Assembly: GCF_946482535.1 (NCBI RefSeq)
Contig: NZ_CAMLRU010000004.1
Location: 1 to 32,340 of the forward strand
Direction of reading: 5' to 3'
DNA from: an uncultured Flavobacterium sp.
GTDB lineage: Bacteria; Bacteroidota; Bacteroidia; Flavobacteriales; Flavobacteriaceae
DNA: 32,340 nt
Below the pieces are notes generated by a model. The model made no database searches, had not been told where the DNA came from, and was given only the letters and a program-made list of their open reading frames with translations. Shown here in pieces: positions 15,979 to 24,440 of the stretch. Numbering within the stretch: the stretch's first letter is position 1; the number at the start of each line of letters is the position of its first letter. The position numbers and the translations under genes are program-made.

Positions 15979-17505
15979 TTAATGTTTGAAATGACGTGTT
16001 CCTGTAAATACCATTGCAACTTTATTTTCGTTGCAAAAATTAATGCTCAATTCATCTTTTATCGAGCCACCGGGCTGAATAACAGCCGTAATTCCAGCGT
16101 TGTGAGCCAATTCCACACAATCCGGGAAAGGGAAAAAAGCATCACTGGCCATCACTGATCCGTTCAAATCAAAACCAAAACTATGGGCTTTTTCAACAGC
16201 TTGTTTTAAGGCATCCACTCGCGAAGTTTGTCCGGTTCCCGATGCTACTAATGTACTGTTTTTTGCGAATACTATCGTATTTGATTTGGTATTTTTACAA
16301 ATTTTTGAAGCAAATAATAAATCTTCTATTTCTTGCTCAGTCGGTTTTGTATTGGTAACGTAAGTCAAGTGTGATTTATTGTCTGTGATGTTATTTTTAT
16401 CTTGGACCAACAATCCGTTTAAACAGGTTCTTACTTGTCTTTGTGGCAATTCTACATCGTGTTGTACCAAAATAATTCTGTTTTTCTTTTCCGATAAAAT
16501 GGCAATCGCTTTTTCATCGTAACTTGGCGCAATGACTACTTCACAGAACAAGCTGTTGATTTCATTGGCTGTAGCTTCGTCAATATTGCCATTAGCAATC
16601 AAAACACCTCCGAAAGCCGAGGTCGGATCACCGGCTAAAGCCGCTAAATATGCCTCTTTCATATTGCTTCTTGTAGCCAATCCACAAGCGTTATTGTGTT
16701 TTAAGATGGCAAAAGTCGGGTCGTTTTCTTTGAATTCTAAAATCAAGTTTACGGCCGCATCTACGTCTAATAAATTGTTGTATGACAATTCTTTGCCGTG
16801 AAGTTTGGTGAACATTTTATCAAACTCACCAAAGAAAAAGCCTTTTTGGTGTGGATTTTCTCCGTAACGCAATACTTGTCCGTTGTCAATGCTTACTTTG
16901 AAAATAGTTTCATCAGTATTGAAATAGTTGAAAATAGCACTGTCGTAGTTAGAAGAAACATGGAATGCTTTGGCAGCCATTACTTTTCTTTGCTCTAAAG
17001 TGGTAGCACCGTTTTGCGTTGTAATTAAATCCAACAAAAGCGAATATTCATTAACTGAAGCAACAATTACAGTGTCTTTGAAATTTTTAGCCGCAGCACG
17101 AATCAGTGAAATGCCACCGATGTCAATTTTTTCGATGATATCTGCTTCACTCGCTCCCGAAGCTACTGTTTTTTCAAACGGATATAAATCAACAATCACC
17201 AAATCAATTTGCGGAATATCAAATTCCTGCATTTGAGCCACATCCGAAGCATTGTCCTGACGGTTTAAAATGCCGCCGAAAATTTTCGGGTGTAATGTTT
17301 TTACTCTTCCGCCCAAAATTTCTGGGAAAGAAGTAATTTCTTCAACCGGAATTACAGGAATACCTAAGTTTTTGATAAACTCTTCGGTACCGCCGGTAGA
17401 ATATAGGGTTACATTTTGTTCGTGTAATTGGCGAACAATAGGCTCTAAACCGTCTTTAGAAAAGACTGAAATCAAGGCTGACTGGATTGTTTTTGGTGTA
17501 CTCAT
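15979..17505 (-). CDS. purH: Bifunctional AICAR transformylase / IMP cyclohydrolase PurH
   Basis: PurH catalyses the last two steps of purine synthesis (EC 2.1.2.3 and 3.5.4.10): formylation of AICAR, then ring closure to IMP. The N-terminal third is the MGS-like cyclohydrolase domain (KTIQSALISVFSKDGLEPIV, GGRVKTLHPKIFGGIL). The rest is the transformylase with LSYNNLLDVDAA, the catalytic pair K269-H270 in KHNNACGLA and SDAFFPFPDCVELA. It ends in GTRHFKH, the usual PurH ending. At 508 residues it is full length. The promoter upstream is one of the best in the window. Confidence 0.98.
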   Translation of the reverse strand: MSTPKTIQSALISVFSKDGLEPIVRQLHEQNVTLYSTGGTEEFIKNLGIPVIPVEEITSFPEILGGRVKTLHPKIFGGILNRQDNASDVAQMQEFDIPQIDLVIVDLYPFEKTVASGASEADIIEKIDIGGISLIRAAAKNFKDTVIVASVNEYSLLLDLITTQNGATTLEQRKVMAAKAFHVSSNYDSAIFNYFNTDETIFKVSIDNGQVLRYGENPHQKGFFFGEFDKMFTKLHGKELSYNNLLDVDAAVNLILEFKENDPTFAILKHNNACGLATRSNMKEAYLAALAGDPTSAFGGVLIANGNIDEATANEINSLFCEVVIAPSYDEKAIAILSEKKNRIILVQHDVELPQRQVRTCLNGLLVQDKNNITDNKSHLTYVTNTKPTEQEIEDLLFASKICKNTKSNTIVFAKNSTLVASGTGQTSRVDALKQAVEKAHSFGFDLNGSVMASDAFFPFPDCVELAHNAGITAVIQPGGSIKDELSINFCNENKVAMVFTGTRHFKH

Positions 17506-17550
17506 GTTGTGTGTGTTGTGTGTGTCAAAGGACAGTTAGTTTTAAGGGGA

Positions 17551-17581
17551 CAAAAGTAGTTTTTTTAATGCCAAAATTCAA
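17551..17581 (-). promoter_or_regulatory. Promoter of purH
   Basis: On the minus strand TTG (17579-17581), a 20-nt spacer and TACTTTTG (17551-17558) match the Bacteroidota pattern at both boxes. The predicted leader is about 40 nt and includes a short TG-rich repeat right before the ATG. No purine riboswitch or other clear leader structure is seen. Confidence 0.7.
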
Positions 17582-17691
17582 GTGCGAATTGTAACAATAT
17601 TTTGTTTTTTGACACCAATAGGGCAACGAACAAAATAATCGGGATTTTCATTATTTTTATGGAAATTTGCCTTTGACTAAACCGCCCATAA

Positions 17692-18948
17692 ATGTTACTT
17701 TATTTAAGACTGCTAAAAGAAAGTTTTGCCTTTGCCATGAATGCTTTGCGCAACAATAAATTGCGTACCATGCTTTCTTTATTAGGCGTAACCATCGGAA
17801 TATTTTCCATCATAGCGGTTTTGGCGGCTGTTGATTCTTTGGATAGAAAGATAAAAGCCGATTTGAGCACTTTGGATAAAAACACTATTTATTTAACGCC
17901 AATGTCTTTCGGGCCTACTGATGTTCCCAGGTGGAAAAGAGAACAGTTTCCTAAAGTAAGTTATGACGAGTACCAATATTTAAAGAATTCCTTGAATAAT
18001 GTTGAAGATGTTTGTTTCCAATACTTTACCCTGAGTCAAACGTTAAAATTTGAGGGCAATACGGTTGAAAGTGTCAATATGGTTCCGGTAACTTCTGAGT
18101 TTACGGATATACAAAGATTGGAGTTTTCCACCGGGCGTTTCTTTAACGAATCAGAATCCAATTCGGGGAAACAAGTGGTGGTATTGGGTCATGATATTGC
18201 CCAATCTCTCTTTGGAGAAAGCGATCCGATTGGGAAATCAATCCGAATGTATGGCCAGCAATTCACGGTGATTGGAGTGACCAAAAAGAAAGGAGAGTCG
18301 GCCATTGGGTTAGGAGGTGGCGATGATACTTCGGCTTTTTTACCGTCTAATTTTTTGAGAAGAATATACGGAGATAACAATCCGAAGGTAACCGCGATAC
18401 TAATTATTAAGCCCGAAAAAGGAGTAGATATAGATGCCGTTAAGGGAGAAATAGCCCAAAAAATGCGCGGATTTAGAGGAGTTAAACAAGGTGATATTGA
18501 CAACTTTTTTATCAGTGTGCTTTCCGGGTTTACGGATTTGTTAGACGGTGCCATCAGTCAAGTTCGGATTGGCGGCATTTTAATCAGTATACTTTCCTTT
18601 TTGGTGGGCGGATTCGGAATAGCCAACATCATGTTTGTTTCAGTAAAAGAGCGAACCAATCTTATTGGGATTCAAAAATCATTGGGCGCTAAAAACAAAT
18701 TTATTCTTTTACAATTCCTATTCGAGGCTGTTATTCTTTGTTTGATTGGCGGGATTATCGGATTGTTTATTGTTTGGTTATTGGCCATGTTGATGACCAA
18801 TGTGCTGGAGTTTGAATTTGTCTTAGGGATAGGTAATATTGTGATTGGAACCGGACTTTCAGTGATAGTTGGATTAATTTCGGGAATTTTACCGGCGATT
18901 TCGGCTTCCAAATTAGATCCGGTGGAAGCGATTCGAAGTGGAATGTAA
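17692..18948 (+). CDS. ABC transporter permease, MacB/FtsX type
   Basis: This 418-residue protein has the MacB-family layout: a first transmembrane helix (about 27-48, MLSLLGVTIGIFSIIAVLAA), a large periplasmic MacB_PCD domain (about 50-285), and three C-terminal FtsX-type helices (about 290-410). It closes with the family ending ASKLDPVEAIRSGM. Such proteins pair with a LolD/MacB-type ATPase to extract lipoproteins or move peptides and other molecules across the envelope. No ATPase gene is adjacent, so the partner must be elsewhere. It diverges from purH across 186 bp. The cargo cannot be inferred. Confidence 0.93.
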   Translation: MLLYLRLLKESFAFAMNALRNNKLRTMLSLLGVTIGIFSIIAVLAAVDSLDRKIKADLSTLDKNTIYLTPMSFGPTDVPRWKREQFPKVSYDEYQYLKNSLNNVEDVCFQYFTLSQTLKFEGNTVESVNMVPVTSEFTDIQRLEFSTGRFFNESESNSGKQVVVLGHDIAQSLFGESDPIGKSIRMYGQQFTVIGVTKKKGESAIGLGGGDDTSAFLPSNFLRRIYGDNNPKVTAILIIKPEKGVDIDAVKGEIAQKMRGFRGVKQGDIDNFFISVLSGFTDLLDGAISQVRIGGILISILSFLVGGFGIANIMFVSVKERTNLIGIQKSLGAKNKFILLQFLFEAVILCLIGGIIGLFIVWLLAMLMTNVLEFEFVLGIGNIVIGTGLSVIVGLISGILPAISASKLDPVEAIRSGM

Positions 18949-18985
18949 TTTTTATTTGGTTGAAACCAAGGTATTTATTTGGCAT

Positions 18986-19016
18986 AAAAAAAGACACAAA
19001 ACCTAAATTTTGTGTC
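18986..19016 (-). terminator. Intrinsic terminator of the fbaA-accD unit
   Basis: GACACAAAA (18993-19001) pairs with TTTTGTGTC (19008-19016). The A run at 18986-18992 reads as a T run after the stem on the minus strand, 30 bp past the accD stop. The plus strand lacks a T run after the stem, so it probably does not serve the permease gene. Confidence 0.85.
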
Positions 19017-19045
19017 CTTATGAATTTATAAATCTTGAGTTTAAT

Positions 19046-19900
19046 TTATCTGATTTCCTGATTCAAAATCAAATCGAGGTATAAGTTGATTTTATCTTTC
19101 AGTTCCTTTCTAGGGGTTATAAAATCGAGGAAACCATGATCTAAAACGAATTCAGCGGTTTGGAAACCTTCCGGTAAATCTTTTCCGGTTGTATCACGCA
19201 CAACTCTCGGTCCCGCAAATCCGATCAAAGCACCCGGTTCAGAGATATTAATGTCTCCTAACATAGCGTAAGAAGCTGTTGTTCCTCCGGTAGTAGGATC
19301 GGTACACAATGAAATGTACGGGATTTTTGCTTCAGCTAACTGGGCTAATTTGGCTGAGGTTTTAGCCAACTGCATCAATGAATAAGCTGCTTCCATCATA
19401 CGTGCACCACCCGATTTAGAAATCATCACAAACGGGATATTGTTTTTGATAGAGTAATCAATACCACGAGCAATTTTTTCACCTACAACCGCACCCATAG
19501 ATCCGCCGATAAAAGCAAAATCCATACAGCAAACCACCAAGTCTTTCCCTTTTGATTTTCCGACAGCGGTGCGAACGGCATCTTTTAATCCTGTTTTGTC
19601 GATGGCATCTTTTAAACGGTCTGAATACTTTTTGGTATCCACAAAATTTAAGGGGTCTTTTGAAGTCATTTTGGCATCTAACTCTTTGAATTCGTTGTTG
19701 TCAAACAAGATTTCAAAGTATTCTTTGCTGCCAATTCTCACGTGAAAATCATCTTCCGGACTAACCCAAAGATTTCTGGCCAATTCATCTTGGTCAATGA
19801 TTTTTCCGGTAGGAGATTTGTACCAAAGTCCTTTAGGAACGTCTTTTTTATCTTCCGTAGCGGTTTGAATTCCTTTTTCTGTTCTTTTAAACCAAGCCAT
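19046..19900 (-). CDS. accD: Acetyl-CoA carboxylase carboxyltransferase beta subunit AccD, without zinc ribbon cysteines
   Basis: AccD with AccA moves the carboxyl group from biotin to acetyl-CoA to make malonyl-CoA, the committed step of fatty acid synthesis. The carboxyltransferase core is intact: [69 protein letters not shown]. The N-terminal region keeps the context of the zinc ribbon (GLWYKSPTG and [15 protein letters not shown]), but the four usual cysteines are replaced by S29, G32, S47 and D50, so no zinc can be held there. From memory this form is usual in Flavobacteriia. It lies 81 bp downstream of fbaA across a repeat element. Confidence 0.96.
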   Translation of the reverse strand: MAWFKRTEKGIQTATEDKKDVPKGLWYKSPTGKIIDQDELARNLWVSPEDDFHVRIGSKEYFEILFDNNEFKELDAKMTSKDPLNFVDTKKYSDRLKDAIDKTGLKDAVRTAVGKSKGKDLVVCCMDFAFIGGSMGAVVGEKIARGIDYSIKNNIPFVMISKSGGARMMEAAYSLMQLAKTSAKLAQLAEAKIPYISLCTDPTTGGTTASYAMLGDINISEPGALIGFAGPRVVRDTTGKDLPEGFQTAEFVLDHGFLDFITPRKELKDKINLYLDLILNQEIR

Positions 19901-19908
19901 ATTTTTAT

Positions 19909-19985
19909 AGTTATGAGTTAAAAGTTATAAGTTATGAGTTAAAAGTATCGACTTATCACTCATAATTCATAACTCATAATTTTAT
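19909..19985. repeat. Intercistronic hairpin element B with 7-nt tandem arms (fbaA-accD gap)
   Basis: Six 7-nt units of the type AGTTATG/AGTTAAA fill 19909-19950. They are followed without a loop by five 7-nt units of the inverse type (ACTCATA, ATTCATA) in 19951-19985. The arms are extensively complementary. The last unit overlaps the fbaA stop (19982-19984), and the element begins 8 bp from the accD ATG. Confidence 0.75.
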
Positions 19986-21049
19986 AATGTATTTACGTTA
20001 TTCAAGTCGGCAAATGCTTGCTCTAATCTGGCGTTGAAAGTCATTTCACCTTCGCGAATCCATTTTCTCGGATCGTAGTGTTTTTTGTTAGGTGAATCAG
20101 CGCCTTCCGGACTTCCGATTTGGGTTCTTAAATAATCAATTTTTGAAGTCATATAATCTCTGATACCTTCTGTGAATGCAAACTGTAAGTCGGTATCAAT
20201 ATTCATTTTGATTACCCCATAAGAAATCGCTTCTCTGATTTCTTCTAAAGTAGAACCTGAACCGCCGTGGAAAACAAAGTCAACCGGATTAGCCCCTGTG
20301 TTGAATTTATTTTGAACGTAGTCTTGAGAGTTTTTCAAAATTTTCGGGGTTAATTTTACGTTACCCGGTTTGTAAACCCCGTGTACGTTTCCGAATGCCG
20401 CTGCGATAGTGAATTTAGGAGAAACTTTCATCAATTCTTCATAAGCGTAAGCTACTTCTTCCGGTTGGGTGTATAATTTTGAGCTGTCAACATCTGAATT
20501 GTCAACGCCGTCTTCTTCACCACCGGTGATGCCTAATTCGATTTCTAAGGTCATTCCCATTTTGCTCATACGGGCTAAATATTCCTTACAGATTTCGATA
20601 TTTTCTTCGATAGGTTCTTCAGACAAATCAATCATGTGAGAAGAGAACAATGGTTTTCCGGTTTCGGCGAAATGTTTTTCAGAAGCGTCTAATAAACCAT
20701 CAATCCAAGGCAATAGCTTTTTAGCACAGTGGTCAGTGTGCAAAATAACAGTTGCACCATAAGCTTCAGCCAAAGTATGAATGTGTTTGGCTCCGGCTAT
20801 ACCACCTGCTATAGCTGCTTTTTCTCCTGCATTTGACAATCCTTTTCCGGCATTGAATTGTGCGCCTCCGTTAGAAAATTGAATGATAACCGGTGCGTTT
20901 AATTTTGCCGCAGTTTCTAAAACACCATTGATAGTACTCGAACCGATAACATTTACAGCAGGAAGTGCAAATCCTTTTTCTTTAGCATAATTAAAAATTG
21001 CTTGTACTTCATCTCCGGTAGCAACTCCCGGTTTGATATTGTGAGCCAT
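19982..21049 (-). CDS. fbaA: Class II fructose-bisphosphate aldolase
   Basis: This zinc-dependent aldolase (EC 4.1.2.13) interconverts fructose 1,6-bisphosphate with glyceraldehyde 3-phosphate and dihydroxyacetone phosphate in glycolysis and gluconeogenesis. At 355 residues it is of the longer class IIA type, like E. coli FbaA. It shows VILHTDHCAKKLLPWIDGLL (D106 and zinc ligand H107), a long SHMIDLSEEPIEENI loop and the phosphate-binding FHGGSGSTLEEI. The last box before the start is a good TAnnTTTG at 21081-21088. accD follows on the same strand and the pair ends at one terminator. Confidence 0.98.
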   Translation of the reverse strand: MAHNIKPGVATGDEVQAIFNYAKEKGFALPAVNVIGSSTINGVLETAAKLNAPVIIQFSNGGAQFNAGKGLSNAGEKAAIAGGIAGAKHIHTLAEAYGATVILHTDHCAKKLLPWIDGLLDASEKHFAETGKPLFSSHMIDLSEEPIEENIEICKEYLARMSKMGMTLEIELGITGGEEDGVDNSDVDSSKLYTQPEEVAYAYEELMKVSPKFTIAAAFGNVHGVYKPGNVKLTPKILKNSQDYVQNKFNTGANPVDFVFHGGSGSTLEEIREAISYGVIKMNIDTDLQFAFTEGIRDYMTSKIDYLRTQIGSPEGADSPNKKHYDPRKWIREGEMTFNARLEQAFADLNNVNTL

Positions 21050-21080
21050 CGTTTTGTGTTGTTTTTAAAAGTTAAGGGTA

Positions 21081-21088
21081 CAAAAATA
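21081..21088 (-). promoter_or_regulatory. Candidate -7 box of fbaA
   Basis: On the minus strand TATTTTTG fits TAnnTTTG, 31 nt upstream of the ATG and just after the tamL stop. No TTG occurs at the expected -33 distance. Confidence 0.5.
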
Positions 21089-21101
21089 ATAATTTCTGTT
21101 T

Positions 21102-23657
21102 TTAGAAAGGATAATTTATTCCAATATTTAAAACGGATTTGTTGAAGCGCATTTCTTTAAACCATTTTTCGTTTTCAGCATTGGCCGGATTGTAGGTTTT
21201 AAATCCTAAATCCAAACGGACGATGAAAAAATTAAAGTCATATCTGAACCCGAATCCTGTCCCGAGTGCAATGTTTTCGAGCGATTTTAATCCGTTGAAT
21301 TTATAGGCTTCTTCCTCAGTATTGTCTAAAACATTCCAAATATTCCCGGCATCTGCAAACAATGCTCCGTTTAATTGTTGGAAAATATTGAAGCGAAATT
21401 CTGAACTGAATGTCAGTTTCATATTGGCTTCATTAAAGTCCAAAAAGCTTCTGCCGGCACCCGGACCTAAACTATACGACTGCCACGCTCTGATATCGTT
21501 TGTTCCTCCGGCAAAATAACTTCGAGAAAAAGGAACGTCTTCAGAATTGCCGTAAGGAATGGCGATACCTCCAAAGGCTTTTACCGCCAGTACTTTTTTT
21601 CGGCTCAAATCCCAATGTTTGATGTATTCAAATTCGGTTTTGACGTATTGTGAAAACTCTACGTCTAAGAAAGTGTTAGCGCCATTTTGATTCTGCAACT
21701 GTTTTGAGGCACGGGCCAAAAGCGATAGTAAGTTTCCCGCCGATTCTACTTTGGCTTTAATGGCGTAAAATTCGTTGTCAAAGAAATCCTTTTTAGAGGT
21801 TTTGGTGTAGGTGATATTGGAGGCAAAAATCAAATTGTTTTCGGTCAACCTAACCCTTCTTTCAGCTATACTCAGAACCGATTTCAAATCATTACTGTTC
21901 AAACCTAAGCCGGGCGAAGTGAGTGCATCAATCATAAAAAGAACCGCACCGTCATCAATAATCAAATCACCATTTTCATCCAGGTATTGGTTAGGAGCCG
22001 GACCAATAGGATAATTTCCGGCAATATTGTTTAAGGTGTTATAGGTTGATTTGTAAACATTGAAATAGTTTGTCGGGTTAAGATTTTTGACAAACTGAAT
22101 GTTAATCAAATCAAATTTAAGATTAGTATTTCTTTTAGGTGTCCAATTGTAAGTTAATGAACTGGTGAAATTTTGTTTGTCTAAACCGATATTGGTTTGT
22201 TTAGAATATCCCACACTCAGCGTAGTGTAAGGAATCATGGTTTTAGGAATAATTTTATCCGTTTTGAACGGTAAAAAAAGTCGCGGAAAATTCAACTTGG
22301 CATCTACACCAATCTCGGAAAGGTTAAAGAAAGTATTGTTGGGATTAGCCAAATCTTTTGAAGAACCGATGTTACCTCTGAATCCGATTTCAAAAGTTTC
22401 TGCTCCATTAAATACATTGCGAATACTTAAGAAGGTATTTCCTGTAATACCGAAATCTTGTATGTTGGAGTGGGTAAAGTCGGTTGAAAATCCGAAAGTG
22501 TATTTTTTTCTCGGGGTTAAAAATACATTGGCAATCAGACTGTTCTTTTGGGTTTTGTCTTCTACATATTGAATCAACGGGTAATTGAATACTTTAAGAT
22601 TGCTCAAATATCTTGAAGTAACCGAAGTCCTGAAATCCGAAAAATAATTGCCTTTGGTTACAAAAATACCATCAGTTAGAGCTTTTGGGCGGTACTTTAA
22701 TTTGTCGGTACTGTATAAGGTAAAGTCGTTATAAGTAGCACTATCTTTAATAGGAGCGTTGGGATTGATTGGGTTATGGTCTGTAAAAATATTGACCTTA
22801 CTGATTTTATACAATTCAAAAGGTTTGGTTTGAATACTGTCTTCGGTTCTGACGGTTTCGTTTTCAATAACCATATTTACCGTAGGTCGGTGTTCTTTAT
22901 TGATGGTATCTATGTCAAAAGTCACATAGTTTTGTTGGAATCGATAGGCACCATTGTTGCGGAAATCTTCGGTGATTCGCTTTTTTTCTTCTATAAAATT
23001 GTTGGTTTCGTAGCGTTGCCCGGTTTTAATGAGTGAATTTTTCTTTCTCAACTGATAAATAGAATCCAAAGGAGCGCTCGAAATGTAGGCATTGAGACTG
23101 TCAATAATATAAGGCTTGCCGGTTTTGATGTCGTAGCGCAATTTGACTTTCTTCTGACTGATACTGTCCACTTTGTATTGGGCAACTACGTCAAAATAAC
23201 CTCGATTATAATAGTATGATTTTAAACGACGTAACGATTTTCTGGTACTGGCAGTATCCAAAATAACCGGTGCTTCTCCGGTTTTTCTCAAAAAATTATC
23301 TAGACCCGAATACAGAAAGGATTCTCCGAGACGCTTCACCTGTTTTTTAGAAAGCCAATGGGCTTTTCGATAATAGCGTTTGGGATTTTTAATCATTTTG
23401 GCTTTGAACAAAGAATCAGATTTTGGCTTAGCCAAATTAAAAAGGTTTAGCCTGAGACGATATCCTAAAATGGCACTATTCTGTTTTTGGTACAATTGAT
23501 TGGTGACTTCTTCCAAATTGTTTTTTTGGTCATCAACATAAATGTCGTTTTTTGTCAGGAGTCTTTTTCCCTCCGGAACTCTTTTTGTAGTGTTACAACC
23601 AAAGATAATTAACCCGGTTAGAATAAATAGTGATATTTTTGTGATACTCTTTTTCAA
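21102..23657 (-). CDS. tamL: Omp85-family outer-membrane lipoprotein, TamL type
   Basis: This 851-residue BamA/TamA-like protein has a lipoprotein signal (IIFGC, Cys21), POTRA-like domains (about 25-320) and a C-terminal 16-strand Omp85 barrel (about 400-851). The barrel includes the GGTNDIRAWQSYSLGPGAG stretch, in the place of the usual VRGY-type motif, and ends in NIGINYPF with a terminal Phe. In Bacteroidota, lipid-anchored TamA relatives called TamL are thought to work with TamB in outer-membrane assembly. No tamB lies next to it here. The start is TTG at 23657: there is no in-frame ATG upstream and the next internal Met is near residue 85. It diverges from an RNA methyltransferase with only 37 bp between. 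Confidence 0.9.
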   Translation of the reverse strand: MKKSITKISLFILTGLIIFGCNTTKRVPEGKRLLTKNDIYVDDQKNNLEEVTNQLYQKQNSAILGYRLRLNLFNLAKPKSDSLFKAKMIKNPKRYYRKAHWLSKKQVKRLGESFLYSGLDNFLRKTGEAPVILDTASTRKSLRRLKSYYYNRGYFDVVAQYKVDSISQKKVKLRYDIKTGKPYIIDSLNAYISSAPLDSIYQLRKKNSLIKTGQRYETNNFIEEKKRITEDFRNNGAYRFQQNYVTFDIDTINKEHRPTVNMVIENETVRTEDSIQTKPFELYKISKVNIFTDHNPINPNAPIKDSATYNDFTLYSTDKLKYRPKALTDGIFVTKGNYFSDFRTSVTSRYLSNLKVFNYPLIQYVEDKTQKNSLIANVFLTPRKKYTFGFSTDFTHSNIQDFGITGNTFLSIRNVFNGAETFEIGFRGNIGSSKDLANPNNTFFNLSEIGVDAKLNFPRLFLPFKTDKIIPKTMIPYTTLSVGYSKQTNIGLDKQNFTSSLTYNWTPKRNTNLKFDLINIQFVKNLNPTNYFNVYKSTYNTLNNIAGNYPIGPAPNQYLDENGDLIIDDGAVLFMIDALTSPGLGLNSNDLKSVLSIAERRVRLTENNLIFASNITYTKTSKKDFFDNEFYAIKAKVESAGNLLSLLARASKQLQNQNGANTFLDVEFSQYVKTEFEYIKHWDLSRKKVLAVKAFGGIAIPYGNSEDVPFSRSYFAGGTNDIRAWQSYSLGPGAGRSFLDFNEANMKLTFSSEFRFNIFQQLNGALFADAGNIWNVLDNTEEEAYKFNGLKSLENIALGTGFGFRYDFNFFIVRLDLGFKTYNPANAENEKWFKEMRFNKSVLNIGINYPF
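23634..23641 (+). promoter_or_regulatory. Candidate -7 box of the RNA methyltransferase gene
   Basis: TATTTTTG on the plus strand fits TAnnTTTG. It lies inside the 5' end of tamL, 53 nt before the methyltransferase ATG, and no -33 TTG is evident. If used, the transcript would run antisense over the tamL start. Confidence 0.4.
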
Positions 23658-23677
23658 GTGTTGCGAAATATTTAATT

Positions 23678-23685
23678 CAAAAATA
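23678..23685 (-). promoter_or_regulatory. Candidate -7 box of tamL
   Basis: On the minus strand TATTTTTG fits TAnnTTTG. The predicted transcript starts near 23671, about 14 nt before the TTG start codon, which leaves no room for an upstream ATG start. A TTG lies 24 nt upstream of the box, slightly far. Confidence 0.5.
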
Positions 23686-23694
23686 CAGTATTTT

Positions 23695-24423
23695 ATGGTT
23701 AGTAAAAACCAAATAAAATTAATTACCAGTCTTCAACATAAAAAATACCGAAACGAGCATCAATTGTTTATAGCCGAAGGTGTAAAAGTAATACAGGAAT
23801 TGTTACAATCAAATATTGTGCTGGAACATTTATTTGTCACAGAAAGTGTTTTTGAGACGGTCAATCTTTCCCAAAAAACCTTAATTAAAGAAGCCGAAAT
23901 GAAAAGAATATCTGCCTTGGCTTCGCCAAGTTCTTGTTTGGCCATATTCAAAATTCCCAAGGAAACCAAGATAGCCGAAAAAGGACTGATAGTCGCTCTG
24001 GATGATATTCGAGATCCCGGAAATTTGGGAACCATTATCCGTTTGTGTGATTGGTTTGGCGTAAAACAATTGGTTTGCTCCAAGGAAACGGTTGACGTTT
24101 ATAATCCTAAGGTAATCCAGTCAACTATGGGTTCTATCACCAGAGTTAATGTTAATTATGTCGATTTGAATGTCTTTATATCCGAGACTAAGCTTCCCGT
24201 TTTCGGGACTTTTATGGATGGGAAAAATATCTATAAAGAATCTTTACCGGAAGATGGGATTCTGGTTTTTGGCAATGAAGCCAATGGAATTTCCGCTTCT
24301 TTAGAAAAAATCATCAAAAACCGCATCGCCATCCCGAGATTTGGAGATATTCAACAAACCGAAAGTTTGAATGTAGCCACAGCTACTGCGATATTTTTAA
24401 GCGAATTTAGAAGAAGTCAATAA
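23695..24423 (+). CDS. TrmH/SpoU-family RNA 2'-O-methyltransferase
   Basis: This SPOUT-fold methyltransferase transfers a methyl group from SAM to a ribose 2'-OH of rRNA or tRNA. The start at 23695 (MVSKNQIKLITSLQ) is chosen because the frame upstream overlaps tamL and encodes non-family residues; it gives 242 residues. An N-terminal substrate-binding domain (about 1-95, with LQHKKYRNEHQLFIAEGVKV) precedes the knotted domain with DDIRDPGNLGTIIRLCDWFG, VFGNEANGIS and TESLNVATATAIFLSEFRR, the three SpoU motifs. Target nucleotide is unknown; TrmH or RlmB-like names would be guesses. Confidence 0.95.
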   Translation: MVSKNQIKLITSLQHKKYRNEHQLFIAEGVKVIQELLQSNIVLEHLFVTESVFETVNLSQKTLIKEAEMKRISALASPSSCLAIFKIPKETKIAEKGLIVALDDIRDPGNLGTIIRLCDWFGVKQLVCSKETVDVYNPKVIQSTMGSITRVNVNYVDLNVFISETKLPVFGTFMDGKNIYKESLPEDGILVFGNEANGISASLEKIIKNRIAIPRFGDIQQTESLNVATATAIFLSEFRRSQ

Positions 24424-24440
24424 TTGGAAAACTGTACCGA

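Noticed and set aside
18956..18976. Short hairpin TTGGTT-GA-AACCAA after the permease gene as its terminator
   Set aside because: The loop is only 2 nt and no T run follows on the plus strand, so it is weak evidence for termination.
23542..23694. N-terminal extension of the RNA methyltransferase
   Set aside because: It overlaps the tamL 5' end on the other strand and encodes residues unlike the family; the ATG at 23695 starts the conserved domain.
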